Source: Hetaerina americana
Taxonomy: Eukaryota; Arthropoda; Insecta; Odonata; Calopterygidae
Assembly: GCA_022747635.1 (NCBI GenBank)
Contig: JAKTNV010000009.1
Location: 3,922,564 to 3,986,563 of the forward strand
Direction: 5' to 3'
Length of the DNA: 64,000 bases
A model generated the notes under the pieces. It saw only the letters and a program-made list of their open reading frames with translations, ran no database searches and had not been told where the DNA came from. Shown one piece after another: positions 25,601 through 40,600 of this stretch; the first letter of the stretch is position 1; each line of letters begins with the position of its first letter. The translations under genes and the position numbers were made by a program.

Positions 25601-28600
25601 GATGTTTGTGTTGTATTAGGAGAGACAAGATATTTATTTGGTATTTGTGTCCATCCAAAACCTAACGTAACCAGTAGATTAACTGTAATAATAAGTAATA
25701 AATTGGTATTTAAGACTTATTAATAATTGTTATGGACAATGGATGGTAAGCTAGAATTAATAGGTGTTATGGACAATGGTTGGTAAACTGGATTGGGAAA
25801 ATTTCTTTTCTTGATACTATTCTTGCTATATTGGTACAGAAGAGTCTTTCGCATCTTTTCCTTTGGAACCTGTTCAGTGAAATGAATCCCGAATAGAATA
25901 TATAAAATAATTGAAGTTACTTATGGTCTTTGAAAAGGACCATATAACTTATATAGCCTTTTCTGAATGGGACCTCAGGAAGGAGAGGTCATTTCTATTA
26001 TTTATTAATGCTTGCCAAGCAGTCAGCGCCCCAGCTTGTTGTGCTTGACACATGGCTTTCTTCTTCCCAACTAAAAAAGTCTTCAGTTGTTGATTGTGAT
26101 GATTTTGTTGAGAATTAGAGGGGCTAGTCTGCGTGTTATAATGAGTACAATCAAGCTGCATTCTCACAGAAACAATTCACAATGAAAACACTTGACAGCA
26201 ATTTCTACAGTAGAAAATGACTGACGGTGGTTTCATCTAATGCTTCATCTGAAGGCGAGAGGGAACAAGATTTGTTTTTTGCCACCCATGACATTTCAAT
26301 GATCAAAGCACAGAATTTTTTTTTCTCCAATGAGCTGAGTCGTTTAAAGAAGAGTCTTCTTTGAACTGAGGAAGCAAGTCGTTTCATGGATCTGCCAGTG
26401 GTGGCTAAGGAAGCACTATACCAATCATTGCAAGGCCAATGCCGTGCTAGGGTCAGTTGGTTAATGGTAATAGTTTCTTGAAGCCAGGGTCAGTAAATAA
26501 ATTTGAAAAAAAAACTTATGCTATTGAGTAAACATATTCCTGCATGAACAAAAAAGCTGAGACGGTAAACCTTTTAAATGCATTTATGGTCTCGGCTTTT
26601 CATTTTCCATTGTTTCATGACTATAGCTACGTTCATTTATGTATGGTAAAAATGTGAAATTTGATGAAATTGTCATATTAAAGTGAAGCGGCATGTTTTA
26701 ATGCATATAATGACACTTGCATAGCTTCTACATTGCGACCAAGCTGAAGTAAAGCCAGTATTAGGTTCCTAAAGTTACATAATCTCACTTGATGGAATTT
26801 TCCCCTGGGAAAATTGAAATTTAGACATGAATAAGTGAGGAAAGTTCGGATAACTCATCAAGTGTAAAGCTGTATACAATGAGCAAACTTCCTATCCCAA
26901 TGCCATGCTAACTTGCCCATGCGGTAGTTTTTTTAAGAGAAGGTTACTCTTCGAATGTTGACTTGAATATGCAGGAAGATGTGCTGGTAGGCCCCCCGCT
27001 GACCCCTGCGTCCCCCCCCCCTCTTGTGCCCATTTATGATTGAAGGTAGATACTTGTTTTAATGTTGAGTGTCGAAGAGGAAGAAAGATGGATCTTTTAG
27101 TTCTCTCCTCTCTTCTTCCACTCCTCTCCCTCCCTCCCTCCCTCCCACCCACTCCGCCCAAAACGCTGCCCACTCATCGTCTCTTTGTCTCGCCACCCTT
27201 CTTCCCTCCTCTCTACCTCCCCTCCCCTCCTCCCCCATGGTGAACGCTCTCTTCAGTCCCCGCCCCAGCAGGGAAAGGAGGAGTCGAGGGGAATGTTGGA
27301 CGAAGAAGAAGAGGTAAATGAGCGCATGGAGCAAGAGCACGGAGGTATGGAGAGGGGAGTGTGTGGAGGAGGAGGGGTCGCAGTGGGATGCACCCCCATT
27401 AACATTCCCCCGCCCCCTGTGACGACGGTCCCCCCCCCCTTGGGAGCCGTTGTTGGTGGGGTGCCCCCAATGGGTGCCGGCTGTGGGGGTGTGATGGTGG
27501 GTGGCACACCCATCTACTCTGCCGAGACCGTCATGATGATGGTGATGATGCGGCTGCTGCCGCAGTCGGCCCTGGCGGCCGTGGCCATGGCGACAGCCGC
27601 CCCAGCCCGCGCCGCCATGGCCGCTGCTGCTGCAGTTGAGGAGGAGCGCCGCCGGAGGAGGATTGCGGCTGCCACCGGCGGTGCCGAAGGAGTTGTAAGG
27701 GGGGAGAAGCTGAGGGTGCATGGCTTCTTTCTACATTGTTTGTCCCTTGAACCCTTTTTTCAATCCCTCAACCTGAACGTTCAGGGTTACTCGACCCTGC
27801 TGTTTCTTTTCATCCCCATGTGCAGACCACCCTGATTATTTGCCACATGAAACCAAGGAACTTAGCTGTAACTGTGTACATACGCCACGGGTAGAAATAA
27901 CTATGTGCTCTATGTTTCCACTAGCATGTACTATTTTTAAAATGTGATTTCCGTAGTGCCATTGTCGAGAGTACCACGAAAGTCCGTTTTCCCTTCTGCG
28001 GGTGAAAGAGATTTTATGGTACTCCTGATGGTGACATTGAACACAGGCTAGGAACATTAAGGTCACTTTTGGAAATGAGGAGCCACTGAGTTATTTCTAC
28101 CAATGGTGAATGTTTTCTACTCTCCTCTGGGAATTTAGGTTGATTTGTGACTGGTTTCAATCCCAGAACGCCAGTATTAGTGAGTGCTGTTGATTTTACT
28201 GGCATGTAATGAACCAGAGTGAAAAATTGTGGCTTTGCTCGTTCTCTGTTGTTTAATCCCTTCTCCATATCTCTAATTAATCGTGCATTAGTTAAAAGGA
28301 TTCCACTCTAAGTGACCGTGGGAAATGTAACATTACATGTTGTTTAGTTGTTTGCCCTCTCGCCATATTTCTTCCATTTGGGCAGTCAGATAAAGTTGCT
28401 CTGCCTTCCCATTTCCGTCGGATCAATTCTGCTGTCAGGGAATTGATGTCTCGCCCACTTCAAATTCTGTATGATAATTAATCATGCATTCTTTTGCCCA
28501 TTCCCTCCAATACCAGTTACACTATACTGTTACATGAAAGCTATGAAAAGAAAATGATAAAAATAGTATAAAATTACAATTTACCCTCAATCTTAACTAT

Positions 28601-31600
28601 GAAAATATAGTTGACATGCCCGAGTATTGCAATTAGGAATGCTTCTTATTATCTGTCGGACAACACCATAAAATGCTCTTCTGAAAATGTGTGCTGTTGC
28701 AAGAAAAGAGTAAAACAATTAGGGTTGCATTTTACCTGTATAAAAAATTTTATTCCATGCAATGTCATGCAGGGACTCATGTAGAAAAATATGCCACCCT
28801 TGTTTTCAACTGCTTAACTGGTCTCATTCACTGCTGAAACTCATCTGTCATACTGTCTCATTGCTTCATGAAACTTAGTGTTAATTGCAAGGTGATTGTT
28901 AAGGTCTTCTTTTAATATTCCAGGGTACGCATATATTATAGGAGACATAAATGGGCTTTTCAATAACATAGTTAAACCTAAGCCTGTAATGTAAACTACA
29001 GCCTTCTAGCAAACAGGTTTGCGCTTAGTTCTATTAATATTGGTATTCTTCCGTTTAGGGTAGGTTTTAGATGGACTTGGCTTGAATGATTATACGTTTT
29101 TTGCCTATCCTAACCCAGCACAGCCTGACATTTGACACCACAATAAACCCTTCTTCAAATCAGGGTTTTCCCTTCATCCTTTCATTTCTTCCAACATGCC
29201 TATCCTATTCCTGCCCTTTCTTTGCCCGCCTAATGTTCTCCTCCCTATCAGAGTCTTCAGCATCTCACTGCCAATCAATATACTTTTCATCCATTTGTCT
29301 TGTCACCAAGTATGTTTGGACCTTAATTCTCCCCATCTACATCACATACTCTTTAATATCTAAGCTTGCAGGCCTTGTGTCTTTTCCATATAATTCCTCA
29401 ATATCTTCCTTCCATCTCTTTGGATATTTGCTAGTTAAGATCAAAATTTGCTTGACTGAACTTTGATTACTTGTATGGATTTTCCTTTCTTAAGCCCTGA
29501 GAGTGCCTCTACCTTTCTGTACAGTGCCCCAATTTCACCCTTCCTTTGCAAACATTTCATATCCTCTCCCTGTTTTTCACTTTTCTTATCCCACTCTTTA
29601 TTTGTTGCCTGCCTCAGTTTATTGTTCAACTCTTTGCACTTGATTCTCCTTTCTCTTGTGTCTTTTATTATCATCTCTCTTTTGAACCATTGTGTCTCTA
29701 GTCCATTGTTCCCAGGCCCTTTTCATATCTACTGTTCGTATTGTGTCATTTGCAGCTTTTTGCAGATATCCCTTTTTTTATATAATCCCATTTTTCCTCT
29801 ATAGCACAATGCTCCCTGTCCTCACTCACAACTTACTCTACAGTGTGCTGATACTCCTTTCTTTTTGTTACTCCTACTACTTCCAAATTCCTATTCCTAA
29901 ACTCTCTTCTCTGTTTTATTTTTTGACTCGGATGCTACACTTCATCATCACTAAATTGTGATATGAAATCGCATCTGCTGCTGTGAGACTTCATTAATTA
30001 CGTTGCTCCTAAATCTCTGCCAAATCATGAAATTGTCTGATATATTTTAGAATCCTCCGGCATTTCCTTGTATGCCTATTGTGGTGTCTAAACCAAGTGT
30101 TTCCAATGATGCAAGAACTCTTATTTCTTTCACCCTGCCGTTTTCCTAAACATTAGTCCCCTAACTCACTACTATCTCATCTTTTGTCTACCGTTGCATA
30201 GCAATTGCATATCACTATTGAATTCTTCCTCCCAGGAAACCCACGAGTATTTCCACATCATGGATTGTATACCGTATACCATTATCTTCCTTCTTGCGCT
30301 TGCTTGGTGGCATGTAGGTAGACCTGTGCAATGTTTCAAGTTCTCTAGTTCTGCCTTTCCATCCACTTGTATGAATTTAACACTCGCCTGGTCTCCATGT
30401 TGACTACGCTTCTTTCTACCTTTTTATCACTGTTATTGCCACCCCTCCGTGGCTGTTGTCCTCTCATTGATATTCTTCAACTATCGCTCCAGTAATCCTT
30501 GCTGTCCTTCAATCTCACTTCGCACAGCCCTGAAACATCTACATATTTCCTCCCTGCATCCCTTGCTTTATATTCTCTAATTTTCCTGCCCTCAACAATG
30601 TCCTTCATTTCAAGTGTCAACTAGTTCAGTCTTCTTCTTTTGCATATTCTGTTCTGCTGCTGTTGGTTTTGCTTTGCAAGGGTTTTGTGAGATGATGACT
30701 CCGGAAGTCTTAACTCTCCCGCTGACAGGTAGGACGCATGGCTGATGGGGCGGATTCCCATAGTTGCCGGGACTCATATTCTCTGTACTGCCCATCATTT
30801 AAATCTTGGGATTATTGATTGAGTTGGTTTCCCATTGCCTTACTCAATAGTATTTTTAACGTGACGTGATCACTCTAAATGGCCGCCCCACTGGGTTCGG
30901 ACACCTTTGCAACCACCTCACTAAGGAACAGATACTGCACTCTGACTGCCTTTCTTGTGGTTCCTAACCTTCGACCCATCTGGCATGGGTGACTCTACCA
31001 GGACTCTAATTATCATTGCTCTTGCCATCCCAGCTCTGGGGGTCATCAGAACACACAAGCCCTTCGCCCACATCACAGTTGTAGTCATGGCGTAGGTTTC
31101 TAATTAGTGTCTACAGGAATTTAATCATTGAGAAATTTAAGAAAAGTTCAACATTCAAAAGAATTTCTTTGTGTGGACATTGTATTGAGTTGGGAATCAT
31201 TCAGGTGATTGCTATATATAATATATTTTTACATATTGTTTACATCTATGGTTGATGCCCTGCATAATTTTGTCAATATTTACGTAGTGATTTGTAGTTT
31301 TTGTTTGTTTGTTGTTAGTAAAAAAGTTGCACACCCTATGTCTATGTTTGTAAAAATTTTGCACAATGGTTGTGATGTAGATTTGTTGGTAGCATAATGC
31401 AAAATTTTGAAGTGGATAATGGTTGCATAATTATCGAGTTTTATACTATTTAATGATCTTACACCATTGTAAAACTCTGGAATATTTACATAAATGGGTA
31501 ATTTGAATCAATTTCCGCCAAGAGTAATCATTATATTACATTGATTAAATTTTACGCATTGATGATAATGTGATTTTTTATTTACTTGAAATTGTTGTGT

Positions 31601-34600
31601 CTGAAGTTTTAGTGTGTTTAATGTTATTTCATGATTTTTAATTGCTGAGTTAATCATCTCTGCATGCCTCTGCCCATTGTCCTTGAATGCATTGGTGTTA
31701 GAAACATTTGTTGAATTATTATTTGTAACTGAAGTCTGTACAGGATCCTCTGCTGTATACTCTGTATTTGTTGCTTTATGCTAATCCTTTTTAATACTTT
31801 ATATATATATATTAACTGACTAAATATACATTGACTGTTATGATCATTCTTCTTCATACTCCCGCTTGTCTGAATCTTTGTTCATTTTTAATATTATAAT
31901 GTGCTCTCTTGTTGTCAGCCAATCTGCAGTTGCATGCATTAAAAAACTTGCATTTGAAATTCTTTTGCGTGTGCATAATTCTAAAGCATGTCAATAGTAT
32001 CACTCACTCGGAGGCCAAGTGGTACGCAATTTATAATCTTCACTTCTGTCATGATATAATAATAGTCATTTTGAATTCTGTCGCGTGTGACATTTATAAC
32101 TACGTCCACATAAATGTAATATCAGTAAAGTGTTTCTGTTTTCAATAATATGGAATGAAATTTTTCTTGTCCAGTTTATAGAATATTTGGTGTTTATGTA
32201 ATATGACCTGACAAAATAATGTGTGGGTCAATTTTTAATAGTCTGGGAAACTCATTTATTTGATGGATCATGTATTTTAAATTAATTTTGGGAAAAATAA
32301 AGATAGTATTTATTTTTTTTAGTTCATGCTACTCACGGGAGTTTTGAAACATTATTATGCTTGTCATTAAGTGTGGAAATAATTTCTGCGAGTTAAAATA
32401 GCATGGATGGGCAAATTTGAAGCATTTCATTAGTGCTAATGCCGTAGCCAACGCATAATTTGTTCCCTTTAGCTACAAAATAATGCCGTAGCCTTTTGCT
32501 ACAAAATAATGTTGAAAGTTTGGGATTCATTGTAATTAGTTAAATTTTAGGGGATAAAATAGTTGTTTTGTTGGCATTTTGTGTTTAGCAAGTCTCGATT
32601 GAGCCATTGCAGAATTTGATGCTAGTGATTTCCTCGTGGTATTTATTTTCTTCACATTGCATGACAATAGAAATTGTATGTGTGCGTGTGTGTGTGTGAG
32701 GCTGTCAGCTGAATCACTTTTTAACAGCTCTAAGGAACTCAATTAATCAAAAGTAATGATAGTAGTTGGTGAGGGGGGAGTGTATGATTGCAATAGAATA
32801 TGGCTCCTTTGTGACCTTCATTGAAAATTTGAGGTGACATTGTTTGGGATTAAATGCATGACTTGTAGTTTCACATAAGGGAAACTGATGGACCATTTCA
32901 CCCCCCCTCCCCCTTGTTCATTTGCCAGAATACAAGGTCTGTCCCACAGTAAATAGAATAAATCTGGGGAAAAAATTTACTGTAGATCAAAGTACAAATT
33001 GCTAACATTCTTTACAAGAACACCCTTACGTATCGACGGCAGTGCCTTGGCCAGTTGTGGCATGCTTCCTGCAAGGCATCAACAGGGCCCTCGTTCAGGC
33101 ACCTCGTCACGGCCTCTTTGACTTGATCCAGTGGTCCAAACTGGTTATACTTGGGCTGCATTCAAAACCCATGCCTCGTGCCAGTAAGCACCTCTTCCAA
33201 AATATTGGGGTCACTTTCACCGTGGTCCAAGAGGTCCAAGGCAAGATTGTCACACACAAGCAGTCTTCCCACAGCGCCTTGGGGACCATCTTGGCACACC
33301 TTTCTCATGGCTAAATCTTCTTTAAGAATGTAATGCACTGCCATTATCTGAATACTGCACTCTTCTGCTATCACATCCTGACACTTGGGGCTCAATTAGA
33401 ATTGAGCCCCGAGTGTCTCACACTTTGCACATTTTCATCACACACTGCGTTGTTGGTGGGCATTCCTCATCGCCAACCTCCTCCTCTCTGCCCTCCCAGA
33501 ACATCCTGTGCGCAAGCAGAAAACCATCACTTGGGACATTTCTCCATCTCCATAAGCATCCTCAACCATGGTCATGGCCTCCGAACCCAATTTTCCAAGC
33601 ATAATGCTCAATTTTATTGCATATCATTGCTCCATGGAAAGTGGCATCATGAATTGGTGACATGACTGTTTAACAGGGCTCCAGTCTAGCAGCAACCCAC
33701 GCACTGTGAATGCCCACAGCTAACTGACGTGGGTAGCATTGATTTTCCGGAATCTCCCATTACCTTTTCCACCACAAATCACCCCACTCCAGCCATCTGC
33801 ATTGGTGGTAAACAATCATTCACCTGGGACCTTTATATTACAGTTCCCTAAGGAGTGAGGATGACTTTTTGGAGCAAGAGTAATTGGTTAGGTGGGGGTG
33901 GGGTTTCTCGAGAGATCGTGAGATCTGAAACTCAACCCCACCTCTCATGTCCCTGTAGATGATAGATCTGGTGCCCACCACTGTTTCAATCTTTGATTGG
34001 CTCTACAAATATCACTCATGCTGCCCTCTTCAAGGCCATATAGTGTGTGTGTGTGAACCATTTGTTCAATTTAAAAATATTATGATTGACTCTTCTTTCT
34101 TGGACGTTGTTGCGTGTATTAGGCAAATACTTCATGGCCACAGGTGTAGAGGAAAATTATTGTTTTTGGTTGTATATATTTTTTAAACTGGTGAGCACAT
34201 CTTAATCATTTATTTGCTTGATTTCATCGCTGAAGTGAAGTGAGGTTTGTATCTAATTGTTTAAACATGCAACTGCATATCTAATTAAGAATATAATTTA
34301 GCAAGTTTGTAAGTGTTAGGTGATATTATTTGTATTAATTAATAGTTAGTGATGCATTTGTGAAAAACTTTATTTTCAAAGGGAACAACATTTGTGCATT
34401 AATCTCAAGCAATTTTATTGGTATTTTGTTGTATTTGTAATGCCCCAATTTGTACGAGTAGTGTGGTTAAAAATTTGTTTGTGTAAATGGCAATGATTAA
34501 ACTCAAAGTAATCGGCCATGCGGTCTTGTAGTTGCCAGATTTCCCAAATTTTTTTCTCATTCTCAGATTGTGATTAATTTGTTTTCCAATAATGCATTGT

Positions 34601-37600
34601 TTCATTGGTGTATTAATTATTAATGACAGTAATTTCTATTCCCTTTGGCATGTTTTTAAAATTATGCATTTTTATCCATAGCGCATAATATCTCTTTCAG
34701 GTATCACTTAACAAATGTAACCAAGTTTTCTCTTTTAGTTTGTGTGCAATATTAATTGTGTGTGTCCTCCAATCACTATTTTGTTGTTTTATTTTTATTT
34801 TGCCTGGTTTTTAACTGGTAGTGGATGCGGTCAGAGCAGCTTCTTTATTTGATAATCCCATGTATTTTAGGAAAGCTCTATCTGTTGCATAAGCCTCTCA
34901 ATTTTATGCCATTTGTATGTTCAATTTATTTGCTTATATGTATGTCTTTTCATTGGTGCTTAGCAAACTGTCTTTTTTAATTTTTGATTTTTTTTCTCTG
35001 TGAAATCTTGTGCGTTCTGTGTGAATAATGCATAAGATGCCCCCCTGAATGCTTTCAAGAAATATTCATTCATGTGTAATATCTGATGTGATAATAGAAA
35101 CTGCTTTAATTTTCAATCATGTAAAAGCGGTAAGGCAACAAACAGTCTTTGCTGACAATGCGAGTAATAATTAGTGATGACTTGCCGCTAGTATTTGTAA
35201 ATATTCCTTGCTAAATTGGTGTGAAATTTATCATTGAAATGATTGCCCTTGACAAAATTCTCCAGAACTCAATGCTCCTTCGTGAGTGCCAGGTGTCACA
35301 TGTTGTGGGGTTTGCACAGCGCAACATCTGAAGCATGGCTTTTGTGCTATTTGTTGTGGCTTTTGTGAATTGAGGATTGCCTCACTGTATCTGCCTAATC
35401 ACAAGCCAATGGTTTTCATTGCAACATGTGTGTAGCTTACATTTAATCATGATGTGAACGTTTGATGTTGAACTTAAGTAACTCCGATTAAAGACAGGTC
35501 ATGCTAAATCAGTATTATAAATGCCATATTCATTCACTTGAGGATCTGTGTGCATTTCTTCCAATGTATGCAAACGATTTTAGTGGAGTGAACAATTAAG
35601 TAGATAATATGTTCACGCCTCTCAATGTTGTGAAGACATGTCATGGTCAATGCTCAGCACTCGCTTTGTGTGCTATGAAAATTTTTTGAGAGAAAAGAGT
35701 TTTCATGTCCTACATGGCCAATCATCAGTGAAACTCTGCTGAGAAAAGGCTTATTCCTGTGAGGGCGACCTAACGGTCATTCTTTGTCTTGTTGCTTAGC
35801 CAAAGAGGAGACCTTTTCTTGAGACCAAGCATGTATGTTTAAGGGAAAGTAATCAATCAGCCATGTTTCTGGTAAATGAACGTAAACATAATTGGTCGGA
35901 AAGAGATATGATTGAAAGAGATTGCTGGGGTAATTGAGTCTGATACAAATTTGCAATGAGATATGCACTCATGTTTGAAAATGTAGCATTTTTAAAGGTT
36001 GCAGGTTCATTTTTGTCATGCTATCGATTAATGACTGCAATTTAATGCCAAAATTAAGTGTATTGCATGAAGGTTAGCACATGCTATGACAATATGCGGG
36101 AGGAAATATTCTAGGGCTGGTTAAATGTGGGAGCCAAGGAGATATGAGGTCTGTAGCAGCTGTTTGGAGGGCTTTAGGCATTTTCTGGAATTGCAATCCA
36201 TCCCGGGAGATATTGCAATATAAGTTTAGTGAAAACAAGTTTTTACTTGGGATGAACTTGATTAGCAAAACTTAATATCATTCGCAAGTTGTTCATGAGG
36301 CAGATTATGTGCTGGTGTTGAGAATAATGTTATATAATTGAAAAATCAAAGTAAATGACTTAATGAAACAATTGGATGAGCACTTTCATGAATATTTATT
36401 GCTATTCACAATTTCAAGAATAGTTAGGTTAATAATTAAAGAGTTTAGATGGGCAAGAATCATATCGATGATGGAAGTAACTTGGTTAATGTAAACATTG
36501 AGATTGGAGTGTTTGTGCAAGTCCTAATGCCATCACCTCCATTTGAGCTGCCCTGGGTCGGCGATCATCATTCTAACCAAAGTTCAGAGGAAGGCAGCAA
36601 AAATGGAAGTTCCCAGAACATATAGGAAGGCTTTTGAGTTCCCACAGGGATCCCTCCTTTTCAGTCCTATTAGGCTCACTCATCAAAGTCAATTAATTCA
36701 GCTGGAGCATTGGTCGTAATGGAGTGAATGTGGTGTAATCCATCATGCATTGCATGAATTGGCAATTCTCAAGCCACTTGAGCTGGGGTGGATCTCTCCA
36801 ATTCATGAACTCGGCAACCATCCGGGGGAAGGTGTTTGACTCGGGTAACACTGAGCACGCTGAGCCAGTTCTGAAATGATCGTACAGGGTACAAGTACAC
36901 ATAGATTTGAGGCAGTGTTAATGAGAGACTCAATAATTATTTCAGTCGTAAAACCCCTCAAAAAGTTAACATTGATTGAGCTTGAATTTTGATGCGGAGT
37001 ATATTTTCACCGTGGTGCAAATTGCTTTTCTTCCACAGGAAGCAGGATCCATAGGCACTGAATCCCCACCAGGGGCAGCACCGGTCCTCCTTCCATCTCC
37101 GGGGGCCACGGCACAAGGCATGCGAGTATTGGAGCACGAAGAAGCCAACGATGGCTCGGAGGCTGTGTGCATTTCATCGGGATTGGATGGCGAGGCTGGT
37201 GACGATGAGAGCGGCGAAATTGGAGAGGACAGCCAAAAGGGCAAACTCGCCAAAAGACCCATTTCCAGGGGAAGGTGAGTCACCTGACCTTAACTTACCT
37301 CGCAATACTTAGTGGTCTGGTGTTTGAGGGGAGGAGATCGGCGTAGACAAAAGGCTTTTGAAATGTGGGCATGGAGAAGGATGGAAAGGGAAACGGAAGT
37401 TGAAAGGTGGGTGGGAGAGAAGAGGGGAAGATGCCGTTGGTGGATTCCAAAGGAGGCAGAAGAGCTGGGTGAGGGAAAGAAGCAACGGGAGGTGAAAGGG
37501 GACGAAGTTAAGGCTGGGGCGAAGAGGTGGTGTTCCGTGGCATGTAGCTGAACGACCTTCCCAATTGTCCTGTGTGCATTTGGGTCTGACCCACAAAATA

Positions 37601-40600
37601 AGTAAAGTGATCATTCCAGACAAAGCGTATGACTGGAGTGGGACAATCAGTGGCTGAAAAAATGGTGAGGGGTCTTGGGAAAGTGACACAACCCACCTCA
37701 GTTGGGTGCGGATTCTGCTACACTTAGTCCCCTGTTTGAGAATCGCTCCACAAATTCACGGAGCCCTTTTCCATGGACCAATGATGCGCAGTACTGAAAA
37801 ATATTTTGTTAAGCCCAGGAAGTTGGGTGCCCAGATTTCCCGGCATGTCAGCTGCGTAAATTCCACTCGGTCCCTCCACCGGGTTATATCATCCATATCA
37901 GCTGACGTTTTGATGTCCGACTCCATCATCGTCTTCAGGGCTTCTGAATGATTCAGAAGTGCTGAAGATGATGACCAAGTCGGGCATCGAAACGACGGCC
38001 GATATGGACCATATAACACGGTGGAGGACCCGAGAGGAATTTACGCAGCTGACATGCCGGGAAAACACCAAATCTTTTATCATTCCTCATTCATTTCCAT
38101 AAGCAACCTTGATGTAACTTTAATTGAATGGTGATGCCATATGTAACTTAAAATGAATCATTTCACTCTGTTGATCTCGGTATTATTCACCATTAGTTGT
38201 TCCTTCCTCCATCACCAGAGCTCGTGCTTCCCCAATGGTGAAACTCATCCACATGCTCGAGTGTGGATGTCATTTGTCTTTGACTTTCGACCATCACCTT
38301 AGTTCTAATCTCGTTTATCTTAAGTTTGTACGTTTTCATCCCCCTCACCATATGCACCAATGGCTTTGTAAATTATATCTCCTCTGTCATCGAGCACTAG
38401 TCTCAGTAGACTTGTCCTCTCTATGAATGGTTCGCGAGAAAAGGGAAAGATTTTCACCGACATAGTATCCACAAATTGCCCAAAAGATGGAAATAACGTC
38501 TAACTAGCAATTGACCATAATTTGAATGGAGCTTTTTTTATCAATCTTCCACATTTTTATTGTTTTGTTAAAATAATCTGCATATCGTACTTGTACTCCT
38601 GGTGCACATTCCTGCTCTCTTATTTATTTTGGCTTCTTCTCTGCTTTCACCGCTCCTAATCACTGCTGCCTGAGCTCTCTGTATAGTCCGTGCCTCAATC
38701 CCTTTTCATTATCATCCCAGTTTCCTTTATGGTCAGGAATTGCTTGACATTCCAATTCATATGATCAAAGGCTTTCCACCAATGATTGAACTCAGTATAT
38801 CTTGGGTGATGTATCCAAATTAGTCTAATTCCTATCATGGATCTTAGTTCTCAGGAGAAAAGTTCCATAGTTAGTTCTCAGAAAGCGCTCACTGGTCATA
38901 TTTGGGAAATTCTGTAAGAAAATATGACTTCAACTGTGGGCTTTGCTGAAAGTACCCATTTCGGTATCTTAATGTGCCACTCTTCTCGGCACCATGGTCC
39001 TAGGCTTAGCTTCCATGGCCTCCGGAGCGGGCACTTCTGTAATGTTGCCTTGCCGCTCAATTTTCCAGGCGACTCCTCCCTTTAAGCAACATCGTAATTT
39101 ATCCCTGTTTATTATTATGCTTCAATGGCTTTTGAGTTCATCCCACATCTGTGTTGGCATAAAGCCATGTGGCCCATGCAGCTGACGTTGTGAGCCATTG
39201 TGTCACGGACTCGATCCTGTGGGATTGGCTCTTCCAGAATTCGCCAGAATGCCTGGGGAGTTGCCACCTCACAATGCCGTGAATACCAGAACAGAGCATA
39301 CTGCAACTCTTCCTTCTGCTACCACTGGCTGTATGTATTGGTCAACAGATTTCCAGCTCTTCCTTCATCCACTTTAAATAGAAATGCTTTTTAGTACAAT
39401 ATGAGCGTGAACGACCATGGCCTTCCCAGTAGAAACCACCGCCTAATTTTTGATGCCAATGATTCCTGTGATTTTCACACTCTACTCAGTTCTTCTTTCT
39501 TCAAAAATGTAATTTTGGTTTTCACTGTTATCATTCGGATGGGAAAGAATCATTGTTTCCTAGAACCTTGAAAGATGAAAATCATTGTTGCTGTTGCATT
39601 GGAATAGAGATTAACCTATTCTATTAAGCTAACTGCCATTGTCATTAATATCATTGTTAACGTTGAATTGTTATTGTATGGTACAGTTTCAGGCTTAAAT
39701 TTGTGGAAACTTTCCCTATTGGAGAGAGATGATAATTGACTATTGTGATTTCTGCTGTAGCATTTTTATTCACACCAGTGAATAGAAATGCTATAGTGGT
39801 GTGGATGGTGTGTGTGTGTGTGAGTGAATAAAAATTGAACTGTTTTGATAATTTCCAGCAAGTCCTTCCTTCTGGAAGAAGGAGAAATGATTGACGATGT
39901 CAAGGCCAAAGATGGTGCGGAAGAAGAACCCTTGAACAACATGGATTTCGAGGAAATATCTGATGAAGAACTCGAGGAGGAAAATCGTCCTCGTAAGTAC
40001 TTGTGTAATCATGGACCAACCCGAATACACCCTCACATTGTTTTGTTAAGTCAGAAATCTAGATCACCTGGCAATTTCATTGGCTTCAACTTGTTGTCAT
40101 TGAGTTGTGAATGAAACCCAGCCACACATTACTGAAATTCATCTCAATTACAGATTGTTGACAGTGGTAATAATAGTAATGATGATAATGTATTGTTCTG
40201 GTTAGGTTTCTTGATATATGAAAATGTGAGGAAAGCCAAAAGATAAGCACTTATTCAGTTGCATGCATCACAGTCTGAGCGACATGGTAGAAAAGTTAAG
40301 GGGATAGCGCGAGTAAATTGCAAAATGCTGATGCATTATAACAGTGCTCATATATGCAAAACGCTGGTTGAAACAGGATAACCAAGTATAAAATTCATTG
40401 TTTTTTATCACTAATTGTGGTTGGTTGGAATTTAGTAGACAGTCACCTACTCGCCTTGCCAGGTATGCCGTCTAATGTTCTTCCCATGCCTACTGTTCAC
40501 TTTTAGGCTTCAAGGCCTCCAAAATTCAAGGACTCTTCCTTCAAATGCCCCTCGAGTCCTTGTGGCAATGGCTATTTTGTCTGTATCATTTTGTCTTATG

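Larger units (their letters stand above)
37806..38073. mobile_element. Inverted pair of Penelope-type terminal repeats
   Basis: Left arm (37806-37947) and right arm (37951-38073) are inverted copies, for example cccggcatgtcagctgcgta on the left and tacgcagctgacatgccggg on the right. They meet at a perfect central hairpin cttctgaa-tga-ttcagaag. Each arm carries a hammerhead-like core. No RT or endonuclease is left. Confidence 0.65.

Noticed and set aside
27059..27721. 220-codon frame on the - strand
   Set aside because: Shadow of exon e and the CT-rich tract before it.
29086..29961. + strand frames of 89-126 codons rich in Ser/Phe/Leu
   Set aside because: They are opposite-strand shadows of the decayed LINE.
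36590..36910. Possible LINE RT remnant (FPQGSLLFS-like string on the + strand)
   Set aside because: Only a handful of matching residues, with no supporting blocks on either side.
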